DNA of 64,000 bases, from assembly GCF_024497955.1 (NCBI RefSeq), contig NZ_JANHKP010000013.1, positions 180,086 to 244,085 on the forward strand, read 5' to 3'. The notes under the pieces were generated by a model. It searched no databases. It was not told where the DNA came from and saw only the letters and a program-made list of their open reading frames with translations. This document shows positions 15,444 to 24,434 of the stretch, piece by piece. Numbering within the stretch: position 1 is the first letter of the stretch; each line of letters opens with the position of its first letter. This stretch comes from Streptomyces sp. C10-9-1. Lineage in GTDB: Bacteria; Actinomycetota; Actinomycetes; Streptomycetales; Streptomycetaceae. A program made the translations under genes and the position numbers.

Positions 15444-18400
15444 TTAGATGTCCGGCCTGGCGGTGATCTGTGCCATGTGCCGGACGGCGAGCGGGTCGGC
15501 CGCACCCGCGTACACCCGGACCTCGTCCAGGGCGCCTGCGAAGTACTCGCCGCCGCCCAGTGCCGACCGGCCGACCTGCAGGCCGCCGGTGGCCTTCCAC
15601 AGCGTGTCGTCCGAGGTGATCGCCGAGTCGGCGAGCTGCCCCTCCACGTACAGCCGCAGCTCGTTGGCGAACGCGTCGTAGACGACGGCCAGATGCTGGC
15701 CCGATCCCTCGTTCGTGGCCGGGTGGACGTCGTCGGTGACCTTCACGGTCGCCGTCCCCGACGTGTCCTCCTCGGCCACGACCAGCTCCCACTGCCCTGT
15801 GGTCGCCTGATAGCGCACGGCGAAGCGGTCCGCGTGCGCACCCGGCAGTGAGATGACCGTCTGGGACCGCTCGGGGTCGAGCGTCGTCGGCAGCGCCCGT
15901 ACGGCGACGGTGAAGCTGGAGTCGCCCCGGACCGGGGCGCTCTCGGTCGCCGCATGGCCGGTCGATCCGTCCAGCTCGAGATGCCCCTCGCCGACCAGCG
16001 CGGTGGGCCAGCCGAACAGCGGATCCGGCTGGTAGACGGAGGCGCCGCCCGCGAGCGTCAGCGGCTCGCCGCCCTGCTGCGTGTTGGCGGCGGATCCGCC
16101 TGGGGCCTCGTCCAGCATCCAGTAGCCCCTGCGCTGCGGTGCGACCGTCATCAGCTCGGCCACCTGGGCGGGCGGCAGGACGCGGTCGAACGCCCGTACC
16201 TCCGCCAGGTCGCCGTGGAAGTGGTCCCGGTAGCCGCTCTTGCCCAGGGTGCGGCCGATCTGCAGCGGACCGTACGAGGTCCAGTGGGAGTGGCGCCCGA
16301 CGCTGCCCTTGGCCTGGCCGTTGACGTAGATCCGCAGCTCCGGCCCGCCGGCGGCGTGGGCGTCGTAGACGCCGGTCAGCAGCACCCACTGGTCCTTGAC
16401 GGGAGTGACGCCCGCGCTGACCTTCCAGTGTCCGAGCGTGTTCACGTCGGACACCGGGACGGAGAAGGCCCAGGAGCCGGCAGCTGCGTCGTAGCCGAGG
16501 ACGAAGCCGGGCTCGCCGGTGCCGTCCTGGCTGACGACGGCCATGTCCCGGTCCAGTGACGCGGGGCGGACCCAGGCGCTGACGCTGAAGCTCGCGTCGC
16601 TGTCCACGACGGTCCGGCCGACGTCCAGGTAGGCGTTCCGGGAGCCGTCCAGGCGAGCCGCGAAGTCGGCGCCGCCCCCGGGCCCCGGCACACCGAAGCT
16701 CACCCCGCCGCCTGCTGCCGCGGGGTTGCGGCCCGACTCGTCGTGGGCGTCGGCGACGCCCTCCTCGTCGGCCAGGTTCCACTGCCCGGCCGCGGGCAGG
16801 CCGTCGGTGACCAGGAACTCGTGCTGGGCCCGTGTGCTGGAGTGACCGGCCTTGTCGAACGCCTCCACCGTCACCCAGTGGCGGCCCGCGCTCTGGGGGG
16901 TCCAGGTCACCGAGGCGGAGCCCCCGGCCTTGTCGGCCGCGATCGTCTTCACCGCATCGCCGTCGAAGGCGTAGCGGTACTCGACCAGGTCATCGTCCGG
17001 GGTGCCGTCCTCGGTGTCGGGACTGAAGGTGAACGTCCCCGAGGTGCCCACGCCGTGGTGCCAGATCTCGTCGTCGGGGTACTGCGCGGAACTCACCAGC
17101 GGTGCACCCGGCCTGGAGGCGTCGTAGACGAACTCGCAGCGCTGCGGACTGCCGGCGTGGCTCCACTCGCCCCAGGCGTCACCGTCGTAGGCCCGGGCGC
17201 TCCAGTAGACGACCGTGTTCTCCGGGATCGACGACTTCACCCGGTGGCGGAACACCGTGCCCGCGTTCGGCGCCTTGTAGGAGGTGTCGTAGGTGTACGA
17301 CTGCGCCTTGCCCGCGGAATCCGTCCAGTCCACCTGGAACTGCATCTTGACCTTGTCGGTCCCGGACGAGGAGTGGTCCGGGTCGCGTGCCTCGGCGCGC
17401 AGCTCCGGCGGCTCCTCGACGTACGGCCGGCCGGCACCCCAGACGCACGTGCCGCCGGGGGACGACGACATCAGCCGGGAGTCCACCTGCTTCGGTGGGT
17501 TGTTGTAGTCCACGGAGAGGTAGGTGTTCCCGCAGATGCGCTTCCAGCCGGCGTAGCTGCTCTCGTCCCCGGCCTTCAGCCCGAGCGACAGCGAGGACCA
17601 GCCGCCGCCTGCCGCGGTCTTCAGCTCGCTGGTGAGCTCGCCGCCCTCGAAGTGCAGGTTCGCCGAGCCGGAGCACGATGTCGGCGAGATCTTCCTGTCC
17701 ACCGTCATCAGGAAGTCGTCCCAGTCGTCCTTGGTGTTGCTCCAGTTGCTGGACGAGGTGATCGTGTGGTTCTTCCCGCCGATCCGGTAGAGCTGGATCG
17801 GCTCCGCCTTGGCGTCGGCCCAGTAGACATGCTCGACGCGGGCCGAGAAGGTGGCCTTGAGGATCTGCTTGCCCTTGTAGAAGGACGTGGGCACGGTGTA
17901 CAGCGTCCGCCGCACGCCGACGTTCTTGCAGCTCGTCGGGTTGTAGTTGAGCGGGCACTTGCCCACGCCCGCGCTGCCGGAGTACTTCCACTCCTTGGTG
18001 CTCGGCATGCCGGACATCACGGCGGTCCAGGCAGAGCGGTGCGTGGTCTTGGAGACGGGGTCGATGACGACCGGGTAGACCGTCTCCTCGCCGTTCAGCA
18101 GCTTGGTGTCCGGCACGAGGGTGAGCTTCTCGTCCGCCACTTCCAGGTCCACTGCCGCAGTGGCGCCACCGCCGCCGGGACCGTCCAGTTCCGCCGCGCC
18201 GGCCGGCACCTCGGGGTTCGCCTGCGGCTCGGTGGCGGCGCGGGCCGACGCGGTGGTGCGGACCGAGACCGGCCGCGCCGCTGCCAGCTGCGGTGCGGGG
18301 CCGCCCGGGGAGTCCGCGCGCTGTTCCGCGACAGCCGCCGAGTCCCACATCGCAGGCTGGCCCGCCTCGAAGACCGTGCCGCCGACCGTGGCGTCGACGG

Positions 18401-19115
18401 CCCGGAGCGCGCCCGATTCGGTCTCCTCGACCTTCAGGCCCTCGGTCCTGACGCCCAGTTCGATGCGTGCCAGCTCAGGGTTCCTGGCCGCCTCCGGCGT
18501 CTTGACCACCAGGAGGTGGCCCAGTCCGTCGACCTCGGCCTTCGCCACGAGGTCCACGCCCGGCAGTACGTCGCGGTACGTGGCGGTGTTGGCCTCCACG
18601 TGAGGCGCGGGCAGTGCACCGCCCGGCCAGGTCAGCGCGAACTCCCGGCCCGCCTTGCGCATCCGGGCGAAGGCACCCTCGCCACCGCCCGAGAACTCCA
18701 GCTCCACGGTCGCCGCCTTGGGCGACCAGTTGCCGTCCTCGCGCTGGGCCAGGGTGTCGTCGACGTCGACCCAGTCGCCGCCGCGCCTGGTGCGGACGGG
18801 CTCGGTGTACTCGATCGCGGTGAAGGAGCCGTCCGGGTTGGCGAAGACCTCGCGCCGCTCCTGCCGGAGCCCGGTGACCTCGACCCGCCGGCCGTTCTTC
18901 TCGGCGGCTGCGCTCGCGGTCTGCTCGCCGAAGGCGCCGTGCGCCCCGTCGGTCCCGGCGGTCGCGCCGACGGCTCGCGCCGCGGTACCCGAGGTGACCG
19001 TCGTTTCGGACGGCTGTGCGGCGGGCCAGGTCAGACCGGTGGCCAGCAGCCCGAGGGCGGCGGCGAGGCCGGCGGCCGTACGGGACGACGCGGCGCGTCG
19101 CCGATGGATGCCCAT
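15444..19115 (-). CDS. Secreted LamG/concanavalin-like domain protein of the toxin operon
   Basis: About 1223 residues with a signal peptide (RTAAGLAAALGLLATGLTWPAAQ). The N-terminal half carries a long beta-rich region (GGDWVDVDDTLAQREDGNWSPKA) common in Streptomyces proteins encoded before RHS genes. The C-terminal third has two LamG-type jelly rolls: FSVSAWVRPASLDRDMAVV with GPLQIGRTLGKSGYRDHFHGDLAEVRAFDR, and FTVAVRALPTTLDPERSQTV with GALDEVRVYAGA. LamG domains bind glycans or proteins, so an export or surface-anchoring role for the RHS toxin is inferred. ATG 19115 has GGGGAAGAG upstream and gives a standard signal peptide; ATG 19166 overlaps the previous stop (TGATG) and would add 17 residues. 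Confidence 0.82.
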   Translation of the reverse strand: MGIHRRRAASSRTAAGLAAALGLLATGLTWPAAQPSETTVTSGTAARAVGATAGTDGAHGAFGEQTASAAAEKNGRRVEVTGLRQERREVFANPDGSFTAIEYTEPVRTRRGGDWVDVDDTLAQREDGNWSPKAATVELEFSGGGEGAFARMRKAGREFALTWPGGALPAPHVEANTATYRDVLPGVDLVAKAEVDGLGHLLVVKTPEAARNPELARIELGVRTEGLKVEETESGALRAVDATVGGTVFEAGQPAMWDSAAVAEQRADSPGGPAPQLAAARPVSVRTTASARAATEPQANPEVPAGAAELDGPGGGGATAAVDLEVADEKLTLVPDTKLLNGEETVYPVVIDPVSKTTHRSAWTAVMSGMPSTKEWKYSGSAGVGKCPLNYNPTSCKNVGVRRTLYTVPTSFYKGKQILKATFSARVEHVYWADAKAEPIQLYRIGGKNHTITSSSNWSNTKDDWDDFLMTVDRKISPTSCSGSANLHFEGGELTSELKTAAGGGWSSLSLGLKAGDESSYAGWKRICGNTYLSVDYNNPPKQVDSRLMSSSPGGTCVWGAGRPYVEEPPELRAEARDPDHSSSGTDKVKMQFQVDWTDSAGKAQSYTYDTSYKAPNAGTVFRHRVKSSIPENTVVYWSARAYDGDAWGEWSHAGSPQRCEFVYDASRPGAPLVSSAQYPDDEIWHHGVGTSGTFTFSPDTEDGTPDDDLVEYRYAFDGDAVKTIAADKAGGSASVTWTPQSAGRHWVTVEAFDKAGHSSTRAQHEFLVTDGLPAAGQWNLADEEGVADAHDESGRNPAAAGGGVSFGVPGPGGGADFAARLDGSRNAYLDVGRTVVDSDASFSVSAWVRPASLDRDMAVVSQDGTGEPGFVLGYDAAAGSWAFSVPVSDVNTLGHWKVSAGVTPVKDQWVLLTGVYDAHAAGGPELRIYVNGQAKGSVGRHSHWTSYGPLQIGRTLGKSGYRDHFHGDLAEVRAFDRVLPPAQVAELMTVAPQRRGYWMLDEAPGGSAANTQQGGEPLTLAGGASVYQPDPLFGWPTALVGEGHLELDGSTGHAATESAPVRGDSSFTVAVRALPTTLDPERSQTVISLPGAHADRFAVRYQATTGQWELVVAEEDTSGTATVKVTDDVHPATNEGSGQHLAVVYDAFANELRLYVEGQLADSAITSDDTLWKATGGLQVGRSALGGGEYFAGALDEVRVYAGAADPLAVRHMAQITARPDI

Positions 19116-19165
19116 GTGTTCTCTTCCCCGTCGGTCCCTGCCGCGCTGGGGTGCGGCTGCGCTCA

Positions 19166-20710
19166 TCAGCGGATCACCGCACCGAAGGACGTCTGCTCGG
19201 CAGGCACGCCGCCCTCGCCGGGCCTGGTGGCCGTGACCTCGCCGGTTCCGCCGGAGAGGATGTTCGCCCAGGGCAGGCCGTAGACGCCGCGTTGGGCGGC
19301 CGGCCCGTACGGCAGGCCGACGTGGAGGCGGTCCGCCGTCGCCAGCAGACTGCTGCCGAGGTAGGAGCGCTCACCGGCCTCGTGGGGGAGTCCGTGGCCG
19401 CTCTGCGGCACCCAGGCCCCCTTGCCCACGGGACCGGTCATCGGGAACACCTGCACGGCGCCGACGTCCGCTCCGGCTGCGGTGTCCTCGCCGGGAATGC
19501 CCACGGCGAGCAGCATCGTCGAGGCGGTACCGACGGAAGCCGGCGCGGCGTTGACGGCCGTCAGGTGCTGACCGAACTGGTCGCCGTCCTCGCCCACTCC
19601 CTGGACGCCGGAGATGTTCTGGCTGATGTCGGCCGTCTGGGAGATCTTCCCGGATGCCTGAATGTGGATCAGAACGACCCGTCCGGCATCCTCTCCCGTG
19701 GTCAGATCCTCTCCGGGTGAGCCGACCGCCAGGATCGAGTCGGTGGCCGCGGAAGCTCCCGACGGACGGTACGGAACCATGGCCAGCGAGCCGCCGAACC
19801 GGTCGTCCGCCTCGGCCGCCCCGTTGATGCCGGGACTGTCCTGGTCGAGCCCGGCGACCGGCGCGGGCATGCCCTGGGAGTACGGTTCATGGGCGACTAT
19901 CTGAACACCGCCGGAGAACTTCTCCGTGCCGATGGCCTCTCCCGGGCTGCCGATGGCGAAGTGGCGGGGGGAGCCGGCGAGGGAGTAGCCGAACCGGTCG
20001 TTCTCCTCGGCCACCCCGGCGAACCCGGCCACATCCTGGTGGAGGGTCACATTGGTGTCCCGGCGTACGTAGTGGACTCCGCCCGCGTCCCTCGTCGTGC
20101 CCAGGTCCTCGCCGGGCACGCCGATGGCCAGATAGGGGTCGCCGCCCGCGGTGGCCCCGGCTGCGAGCGAGAAGCCGAACCAGTCGCCCGCCTCGGGGGC
20201 CGAACGGGCGATACTGCCGGTGCCGGTGCCCTGGATCAGGCTGACGCCCGCGGGCCCTTCCCCGAGTCCTGCGGGAGCGCCGTAGATCACCTGCACGACA
20301 CCCGCCTCCGCCTCGGCGCCGACGCCCTCATAGGGGACACCCACGACGAGATCGCTGCACCCGTCCTTGTTGCCGTCGTAGACCGCAAGCGTGTGGCCGA
20401 ACCGGTCGTCCGCCTCCGGGGTGCCGGTGACGCCCCTGGAACCCTGATGGACCGTGGCCGTCCCCTTGCCGCCGCCGTAGACGACGCGGACCAGGCCGGC
20501 TTCGGCCTTCCCGGCGACCGTCGCTTCCGGGTCGGCGATCGCCATGTCGCGGATGCCGTCCCCGTTGAAGTCCGAATCCGTTCCTGCGGTGCAGCCCGAG
20601 GCCGCGGCGGCGGTCGATCCGCCGAGCGCTCCCAGGGACAGCGCGCACAGCGCCATCGATGTCCCAAGTACCAGTGAGGCTTGTCTACTTCTGGCTCCGC
20701 GTTTGAGCAC
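19166..20710 (-). CDS. Secreted FG-GAP (integrin-like) repeat protein
   Basis: This 514-residue protein has a signal peptide (ASLVLGTSMALCALSLGALGGSTAAAA). It then has six to seven FG-GAP repeats of about 60 residues, each with a D-x-D-G-x-x-D-type calcium loop or RFGxSLA motif (DFNGDGIRDMAIAD, DDRFGHTLAV, GDWFGFSLAA, NDRFGYSLAG). These fold as a seven-bladed beta-propeller that binds ligands outside the cell. It is the first gene of the FG-GAP - LamG - RHS - immunity operon, an arrangement seen repeatedly in Streptomyces. GTG 20710 was chosen because CGGAGGGG lies six bases upstream; an upstream in-frame start has no ribosome site. Confidence 0.85.
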   Translation of the reverse strand: MLKRGARSRQASLVLGTSMALCALSLGALGGSTAAAASGCTAGTDSDFNGDGIRDMAIADPEATVAGKAEAGLVRVVYGGGKGTATVHQGSRGVTGTPEADDRFGHTLAVYDGNKDGCSDLVVGVPYEGVGAEAEAGVVQVIYGAPAGLGEGPAGVSLIQGTGTGSIARSAPEAGDWFGFSLAAGATAGGDPYLAIGVPGEDLGTTRDAGGVHYVRRDTNVTLHQDVAGFAGVAEENDRFGYSLAGSPRHFAIGSPGEAIGTEKFSGGVQIVAHEPYSQGMPAPVAGLDQDSPGINGAAEADDRFGGSLAMVPYRPSGASAATDSILAVGSPGEDLTTGEDAGRVVLIHIQASGKISQTADISQNISGVQGVGEDGDQFGQHLTAVNAAPASVGTASTMLLAVGIPGEDTAAGADVGAVQVFPMTGPVGKGAWVPQSGHGLPHEAGERSYLGSSLLATADRLHVGLPYGPAAQRGVYGLPWANILSGGTGEVTATRPGEGGVPAEQTSFGAVIR

Positions 20711-21077
20711 CAGATCCCCTCCGTTTTGTTGCACAGGTCAAGAGGACCTTACGAAATCTTCACTGTGCCTACTTGGTGCAAGTCGGGCATTTCGCCCTAA
20801 TAATGATCACGCGTCGATCACGATCGGTCAGATCCGTACCTCTGGCATGACGACACGTCACAAAGGCGCCGCCATAAGCACATGGGCGCTCGGCCCTGCC
20901 TGAACGTCCGCGCGTTGTGCGGGCCGTGGTCGTGCTCCTGGTGCGTTGTGGTCGAGGGCGCCCCCTCGATGGGCAGGGGCTTCCTCGTGTGCGGGGTGTG
21001 ATCGCGGAGGGCGTGGCAGGCGGAGGTGGCTGCCGCGCGGAGGGGGACGAGCGGGCCCGGGGGGTGTGAGGAACTGC
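20711..21077. other. Promoter-side intergenic region of the toxin operon
   Basis: The first ~120 bp (20711-20830) are AT-rich for this genome and include the leader of the FG-GAP gene; no clear -35/-10 pair could be assigned. The remainder is GC-rich with one open frame on the minus strand that has no recognisable domain or ribosome site. No gene is supported. Confidence 0.35.
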
Positions 21078-21104
21078 TGACGCCGGCCGGCAGGCCGGCA
21101 GTCA
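21078..21104. terminator. Terminator-like hairpin after the VanZ pseudogene
   Basis: TGAC-GCCGGCC and GGCCGGC-(A)-GTCA form an 11-bp stem with one bulged base and a 4-nt loop. It lies about 12 bp past the ancestral VanZ stop on the minus strand, where termination is expected. No T-run. Confidence 0.55.
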
Positions 21105-21115
21105 TCGGGTGAGGT

Positions 21116-21688
21116 TCACACTCGCTCCTCGGTGCCTGTCCTTCGGTCTCGGAGCCGTTTCAGCATCAGACCGGCCGCCACGCTCAAGCCGACGCCTACG
21201 GCTGTGCCGACGGAATTGAAGAGCACGTCGTCGAGGTCCACGATCCGTCCGTGGCCCCCAAGTCATTGCACAAGTTCGACGACGACAGCCGTCGTTCCGC
21301 ATAGTCCGAGGCATTTCGCTGCCGAAAGGCCGGGGCGTGCTGTCGTCAGCAGCACTGGCAGTGGCACGAACATCAGCCCGTTCGCTACCCACTGCCGTAC
21401 GACCATCTCCTTCTCATAGGCGGTGACATAGGCGCTGTCCGCTCTCAACGTTTCCATTCCCGGGCTCAGCCAGAGACCGCCGCCGCTTCCGCCGGTACTG
21501 CCGTCAGAGGCGGTGAACGTCGCCGCGGCGATGAGCGCCAGCCAGAGAGCGAGAGCGAGAGAGCCGATGCGACCGACAGTCCGGGGCCAACGGGTAGCGG
21601 CACTCCGGAGCCCCAGCGCCCCCAGGAGGGTCAGCAGCAATGCCGCCGCCACCGTCGCAGGCGTCAGGTACAGGATGACGCGCCACAT
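21116..21688 (-). pseudogene. VanZ-family membrane protein interrupted by one in-frame TGA
   Basis: From ATG 21688 the frame encodes four hydrophobic helices and reaches ...TTAVVVELVQ, then TGA at 21265-21263. The same frame continues without shift as LGGHGRIVDLDDVLFNSVGTAVGVGL, the conserved VanZ C-terminus (E-L-x-Q followed by GR-x-x-D-x-D-D-x-x-x-N), and stops at 21116. The ancestral length is ~190 residues, normal for the family; the expected residue at the stop is probably Trp (TGG to TGA). VanZ proteins alter envelope glycans or glycopeptide tolerance. A sequencing error is the main alternative. No ribosome site or ATG restarts the C-terminal part. Confidence 0.78.
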
Positions 21689-21817
21689 GACTCTCTCTTC
21701 CTCTCGCCCCGGCGGAGCCTCTTGCGCGGCCGCTCACCGAAGGGGCCGCTCCCGCGCAGTGCCCCCGTTCAACCTCCGGCGGGGTCGGTCACGGCCGGAC
21801 GGCGCTTTTCAGGAGTC

Positions 21818-22216
21818 TCAGCAGTGCCACTTGGAGATGTAGGTGTAGGCCTGCCACTTCATGATGCCCCGCACGCAATTATCGGAGCTCACATTGAGGT
21901 GCCGGGAGTACGACGTGCAGGACCCCGCCCACACCCCGTAGAGGGGCGAGTCCGTGATCCGCGCCGACAGGTCGCTGTAATCCGACCCGTCGTACGCTTT
22001 TTGATATCCGAGCTGCACGGAGACGTCACCGGAGCCACTGCTCTTGCAGTACTCGGTGCGGTACGTGCCGGTCCTGCCGGTGTCCGGGCCGATGATGCAG
22101 ACTTCACCGTTGCTGAGGTTTCCGCACTTCGCGGTCTCCCGGACGCCAGACGTTCCGGCGTTCGCAGGGCTGGCAATCCCGAACACGAGTGTCGCCGCCG
22201 CGAAGACGACAGCCAT
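21818..22216 (-). CDS. Small secreted cysteine-rich protein of unknown function
   Basis: This ~132-residue protein begins MAVVFAAATLVFGIASPANA, a hydrophobic signal with an ANA-type cleavage site but an unusually short n-region, so the true start may be slightly upstream or mutated. The mature part has six cysteines (AKCGN, EVCII, EYCKS, GSCTS, DNCVR, KWHC at the end), suggesting three disulfides. It is rich in Gly, Ser and Tyr. No family is recognised. It is transcribed alone on the minus strand, diverging from the DUF1963-like gene at 22538. The ribosome site before ATG 22216 is poor. Confidence 0.6.
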   Translation of the reverse strand: MAVVFAAATLVFGIASPANAGTSGVRETAKCGNLSNGEVCIIGPDTGRTGTYRTEYCKSSGSGDVSVQLGYQKAYDGSDYSDLSARITDSPLYGVWAGSCTSYSRHLNVSSDNCVRGIMKWQAYTYISKWHC

Positions 22217-22537
22217 CCCGAAGTCCGCAGTCCCGGGCGGCCGGTGCCGCCCCTCCTCCCGAAGGCCGGCCCGGTATCCTCGCCGATGTCCCGGCCGGTA
22301 CCGGGCCGCTCGTCGAAGGGGCCGCACAGCGCGGCGTCCGGATGCGGACCGTCGCCGGTCACCTGCCGGACCGGTTCCCGGTCTCCCGACGCATGTCGAG
22401 ACGGAGGACCGGACGGGCGCGTGCCCGCCCTTCCCGCAGCGGCGGCCGCTCGCCGTCGGGCCGAAAGCGCGGTGCGGAGGCGCCCCGACCCCGGCGCAGC
22501 CCCCCGGGTGCGGCCGAACAGACCTGGAGGACTCCTG

Positions 22538-23614
22538 ATGGCCCGCACCACGCCGCCCCGGCCCGTCGACATCGAGGCGCTCTTCCCCGCGCTCGCCGCC
22601 CACCGGAGGACGGCGACCCGGCTGCACCCCCGACAAGGTGCGCCGACGGCGGAGGAGAGCTCGATCGCCGGACCGCTGCTGTGGCCGGTCGACGAACCGT
22701 GGCCGGTCTGCACCGCCGTCCACCCGAAGACCCGGGGCCATCTCCTGTCCGACGTACGGCTGCGGCGGCGTATCCACGCGGGCGCGCGCGGACGGGAGTA
22801 CACCGACGAGGAGCGCCTGCTCCTGCACGGCACGGCCCCCGGGCGGCACCACCCGGACCGGGACGCCGTCCACCCGTTGCCGCTCCTGGCCGTGGCCCAG
22901 CTCTACACCCGTGACGTGCCGGACCTCGACGGGCCCCGCGGACACGACCTGCTCCAGGTGTTCTGGTGTCCCTTCGAGGTGCACGGGACGGACCGCACGA
23001 TCGACGTGGTCCTCAGGTGGCGGCGGTCCGGGGACGTCGGAGCCGTCCTGACACCGCAGCCCGAGCCACCGGTCGCCGGTCGCGAGGAATGCGTCCCGAC
23101 CGCGTGCGTCCTCCACCCGGAACAGGTCGTGGAGTACGAGTACCTGGGCCTGCTGGGCGAGGACCTCCAGCACGAGATCGCCGAGTGGGAAGAGGGCCTA
23201 CTCGACGGCGATGACGACGAGAACGGGACGTGCGCCTCCGCTCCCGCGAGCTACGCCACCTACGAGGAGTACGAGGCGGCGACGGCCGCCGCCCGCGCCG
23301 AGGAGCCGAAGGAGGTCGACTACATGAGCGACCTCTCCATCGCCCCCGGCTGGAAGGTCGGAGGCTACGCCTCCTGGCACCTGACCGACCCCGCCCCCGT
23401 CGACTGCTCCCGCTGCGGGACCGCGATGCCGCCCCTGCTCACCGTCGACGCCCAGGAGTGCGACGGCGCCTCCCGGAGCTGGCTGCCCGTCCAGGACGGG
23501 GCGGACGACCCGGGAGTCGTCGATCCCGTCGGTGTCCACCTCGGCCGCGGCCTGATGCGCATCCACACCTGCCCGGCCGACCCGGCGCACCCCCACCGCC
23601 TCAGCTTCCAGTGA
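22538..23614 (+). CDS. DUF1963/YwqG-like cytoplasmic protein
   Basis: This 358-residue soluble protein has the layout of the DUF1963 family: a Trp/Pro-rich opening (IAGPLLWPVDEPWPVC), a central PLLAVAQLYTRDVPDL strand and a LLQVFWCPFEVH segment. The C-terminal half includes GWKVGGYASWHLTD and a C-x-x-C pair (CSRCG) that could bind zinc. Function of the family is unknown; some members sit near toxin immunity loci. The ATG has CTGGAGG seven bases upstream. It stands alone, divergent from the cysteine-rich secreted protein and convergent with the hydrolase at 23709. The family assignment is moderate because the similarity is to short motifs only. Confidence 0.6.
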   Translation: MARTTPPRPVDIEALFPALAAHRRTATRLHPRQGAPTAEESSIAGPLLWPVDEPWPVCTAVHPKTRGHLLSDVRLRRRIHAGARGREYTDEERLLLHGTAPGRHHPDRDAVHPLPLLAVAQLYTRDVPDLDGPRGHDLLQVFWCPFEVHGTDRTIDVVLRWRRSGDVGAVLTPQPEPPVAGREECVPTACVLHPEQVVEYEYLGLLGEDLQHEIAEWEEGLLDGDDDENGTCASAPASYATYEEYEAATAAARAEEPKEVDYMSDLSIAPGWKVGGYASWHLTDPAPVDCSRCGTAMPPLLTVDAQECDGASRSWLPVQDGADDPGVVDPVGVHLGRGLMRIHTCPADPAHPHRLSFQ

Positions 23615-23708
23615 GCCCGCCCGGGCCGCGGACGGGGCCCCGGGGAGCGTGGACGGGGCGACGGTCAACGAGCCGTCAGAGCCTGTGAAGAAGCCCCGGA
23701 CTGCGAGG

Positions 23709-24434
23709 TCACTCCGCCCTGGGCAGGCACTCGGCGAGCAGGTCGACGACGTCCCGCCAGGCTCGCTGCGCGTGCAGCGGGTGGTAGCCGACGCCGGGGA
23801 CCACGGGGTGGCTGACCGGCAGGTGGTGGAAGGCGTGCAAGGCGCCGCCGTAGACCACGAGGCGCCAGTCGACGCCCGCAGCCTGCATCTCGGCGGTGAA
23901 CGCGTCCCGTTGCGCGGGCGGCATGATGGGGTCCTCCGACCCGACCCCGGCCCACACCGGGCAGCGGATGCCCGCAGCCTCGCCCGGTCGGCCCGTGGTC
24001 AGTCCGTTGACTGTCGCGATCGCGCGCAGGTCGACGCCGTCGCGCCCGAGTTCCAGCGCGATCGCGCCCCCGGTGCCGTAGCCGACGGCAGCGATCCGGT
24101 CCGGGTCGGTCCGCGGCTCGGCGCGGAGCACGTCGAGCGCCGCGTGGCCGATGCCACGCATCCGGTCGGGATCGGCGAGCAGCGGCAGGCAACGGGCCAG
24201 CATCTCCTCGGGGTCGCCCAGATAGCGCCCGCCGTGGAGGTCGAAGGCCAGCGCCACGTATCCCAGCTCGGCGAGCGCATCGGCCCGGCGGCGCTCGACG
24301 TCGCTGAGTCCCACCCCCTCGGGCCCGACCAGGACCGCCGGCCGGCGATCGGCGCCGGCCGGGAGCGCGAGGTGCCCGATCATCGTCAGACCGTCGGCCG
24401 GATACACGACCGTACGCGTCGAAATCACCGTCAT
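23709..24434 (-). CDS. Dienelactone hydrolase-family protein with altered nucleophile elbow
   Basis: This 241-residue alpha/beta hydrolase has the dienelactone hydrolase plan: RPAVLVGPEGVGLSDVERRRADALAELGYVALAFDLHG near the N-terminus, a GVGSEDPIMPP acid loop, and a GGALHAFHHLP region with the catalytic-type His. The nucleophile elbow, normally G-x-C-x-G-G, reads GYGTGG here, so the Cys position is Gly (GGC codon; TGC would be one change away). This suggests loss of hydrolase activity or use of another residue. Length matches the family. It is monocistronic, ending before the convergent DUF1963-like gene. Confidence 0.82.
   Translation of the reverse strand: MTVISTRTVVYPADGLTMIGHLALPAGADRRPAVLVGPEGVGLSDVERRRADALAELGYVALAFDLHGGRYLGDPEEMLARCLPLLADPDRMRGIGHAALDVLRAEPRTDPDRIAAVGYGTGGAIALELGRDGVDLRAIATVNGLTTGRPGEAAGIRCPVWAGVGSEDPIMPPAQRDAFTAEMQAAGVDWRLVVYGGALHAFHHLPVSHPVVPGVGYHPLHAQRAWRDVVDLLAECLPRAE

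Noticed and set aside
21263..21265. TGA in the VanZ gene read as selenocysteine
   Set aside because: No selenocysteine insertion context is known for VanZ and the position fits a conserved Trp, so a nonsense mutation or sequencing error is simpler.
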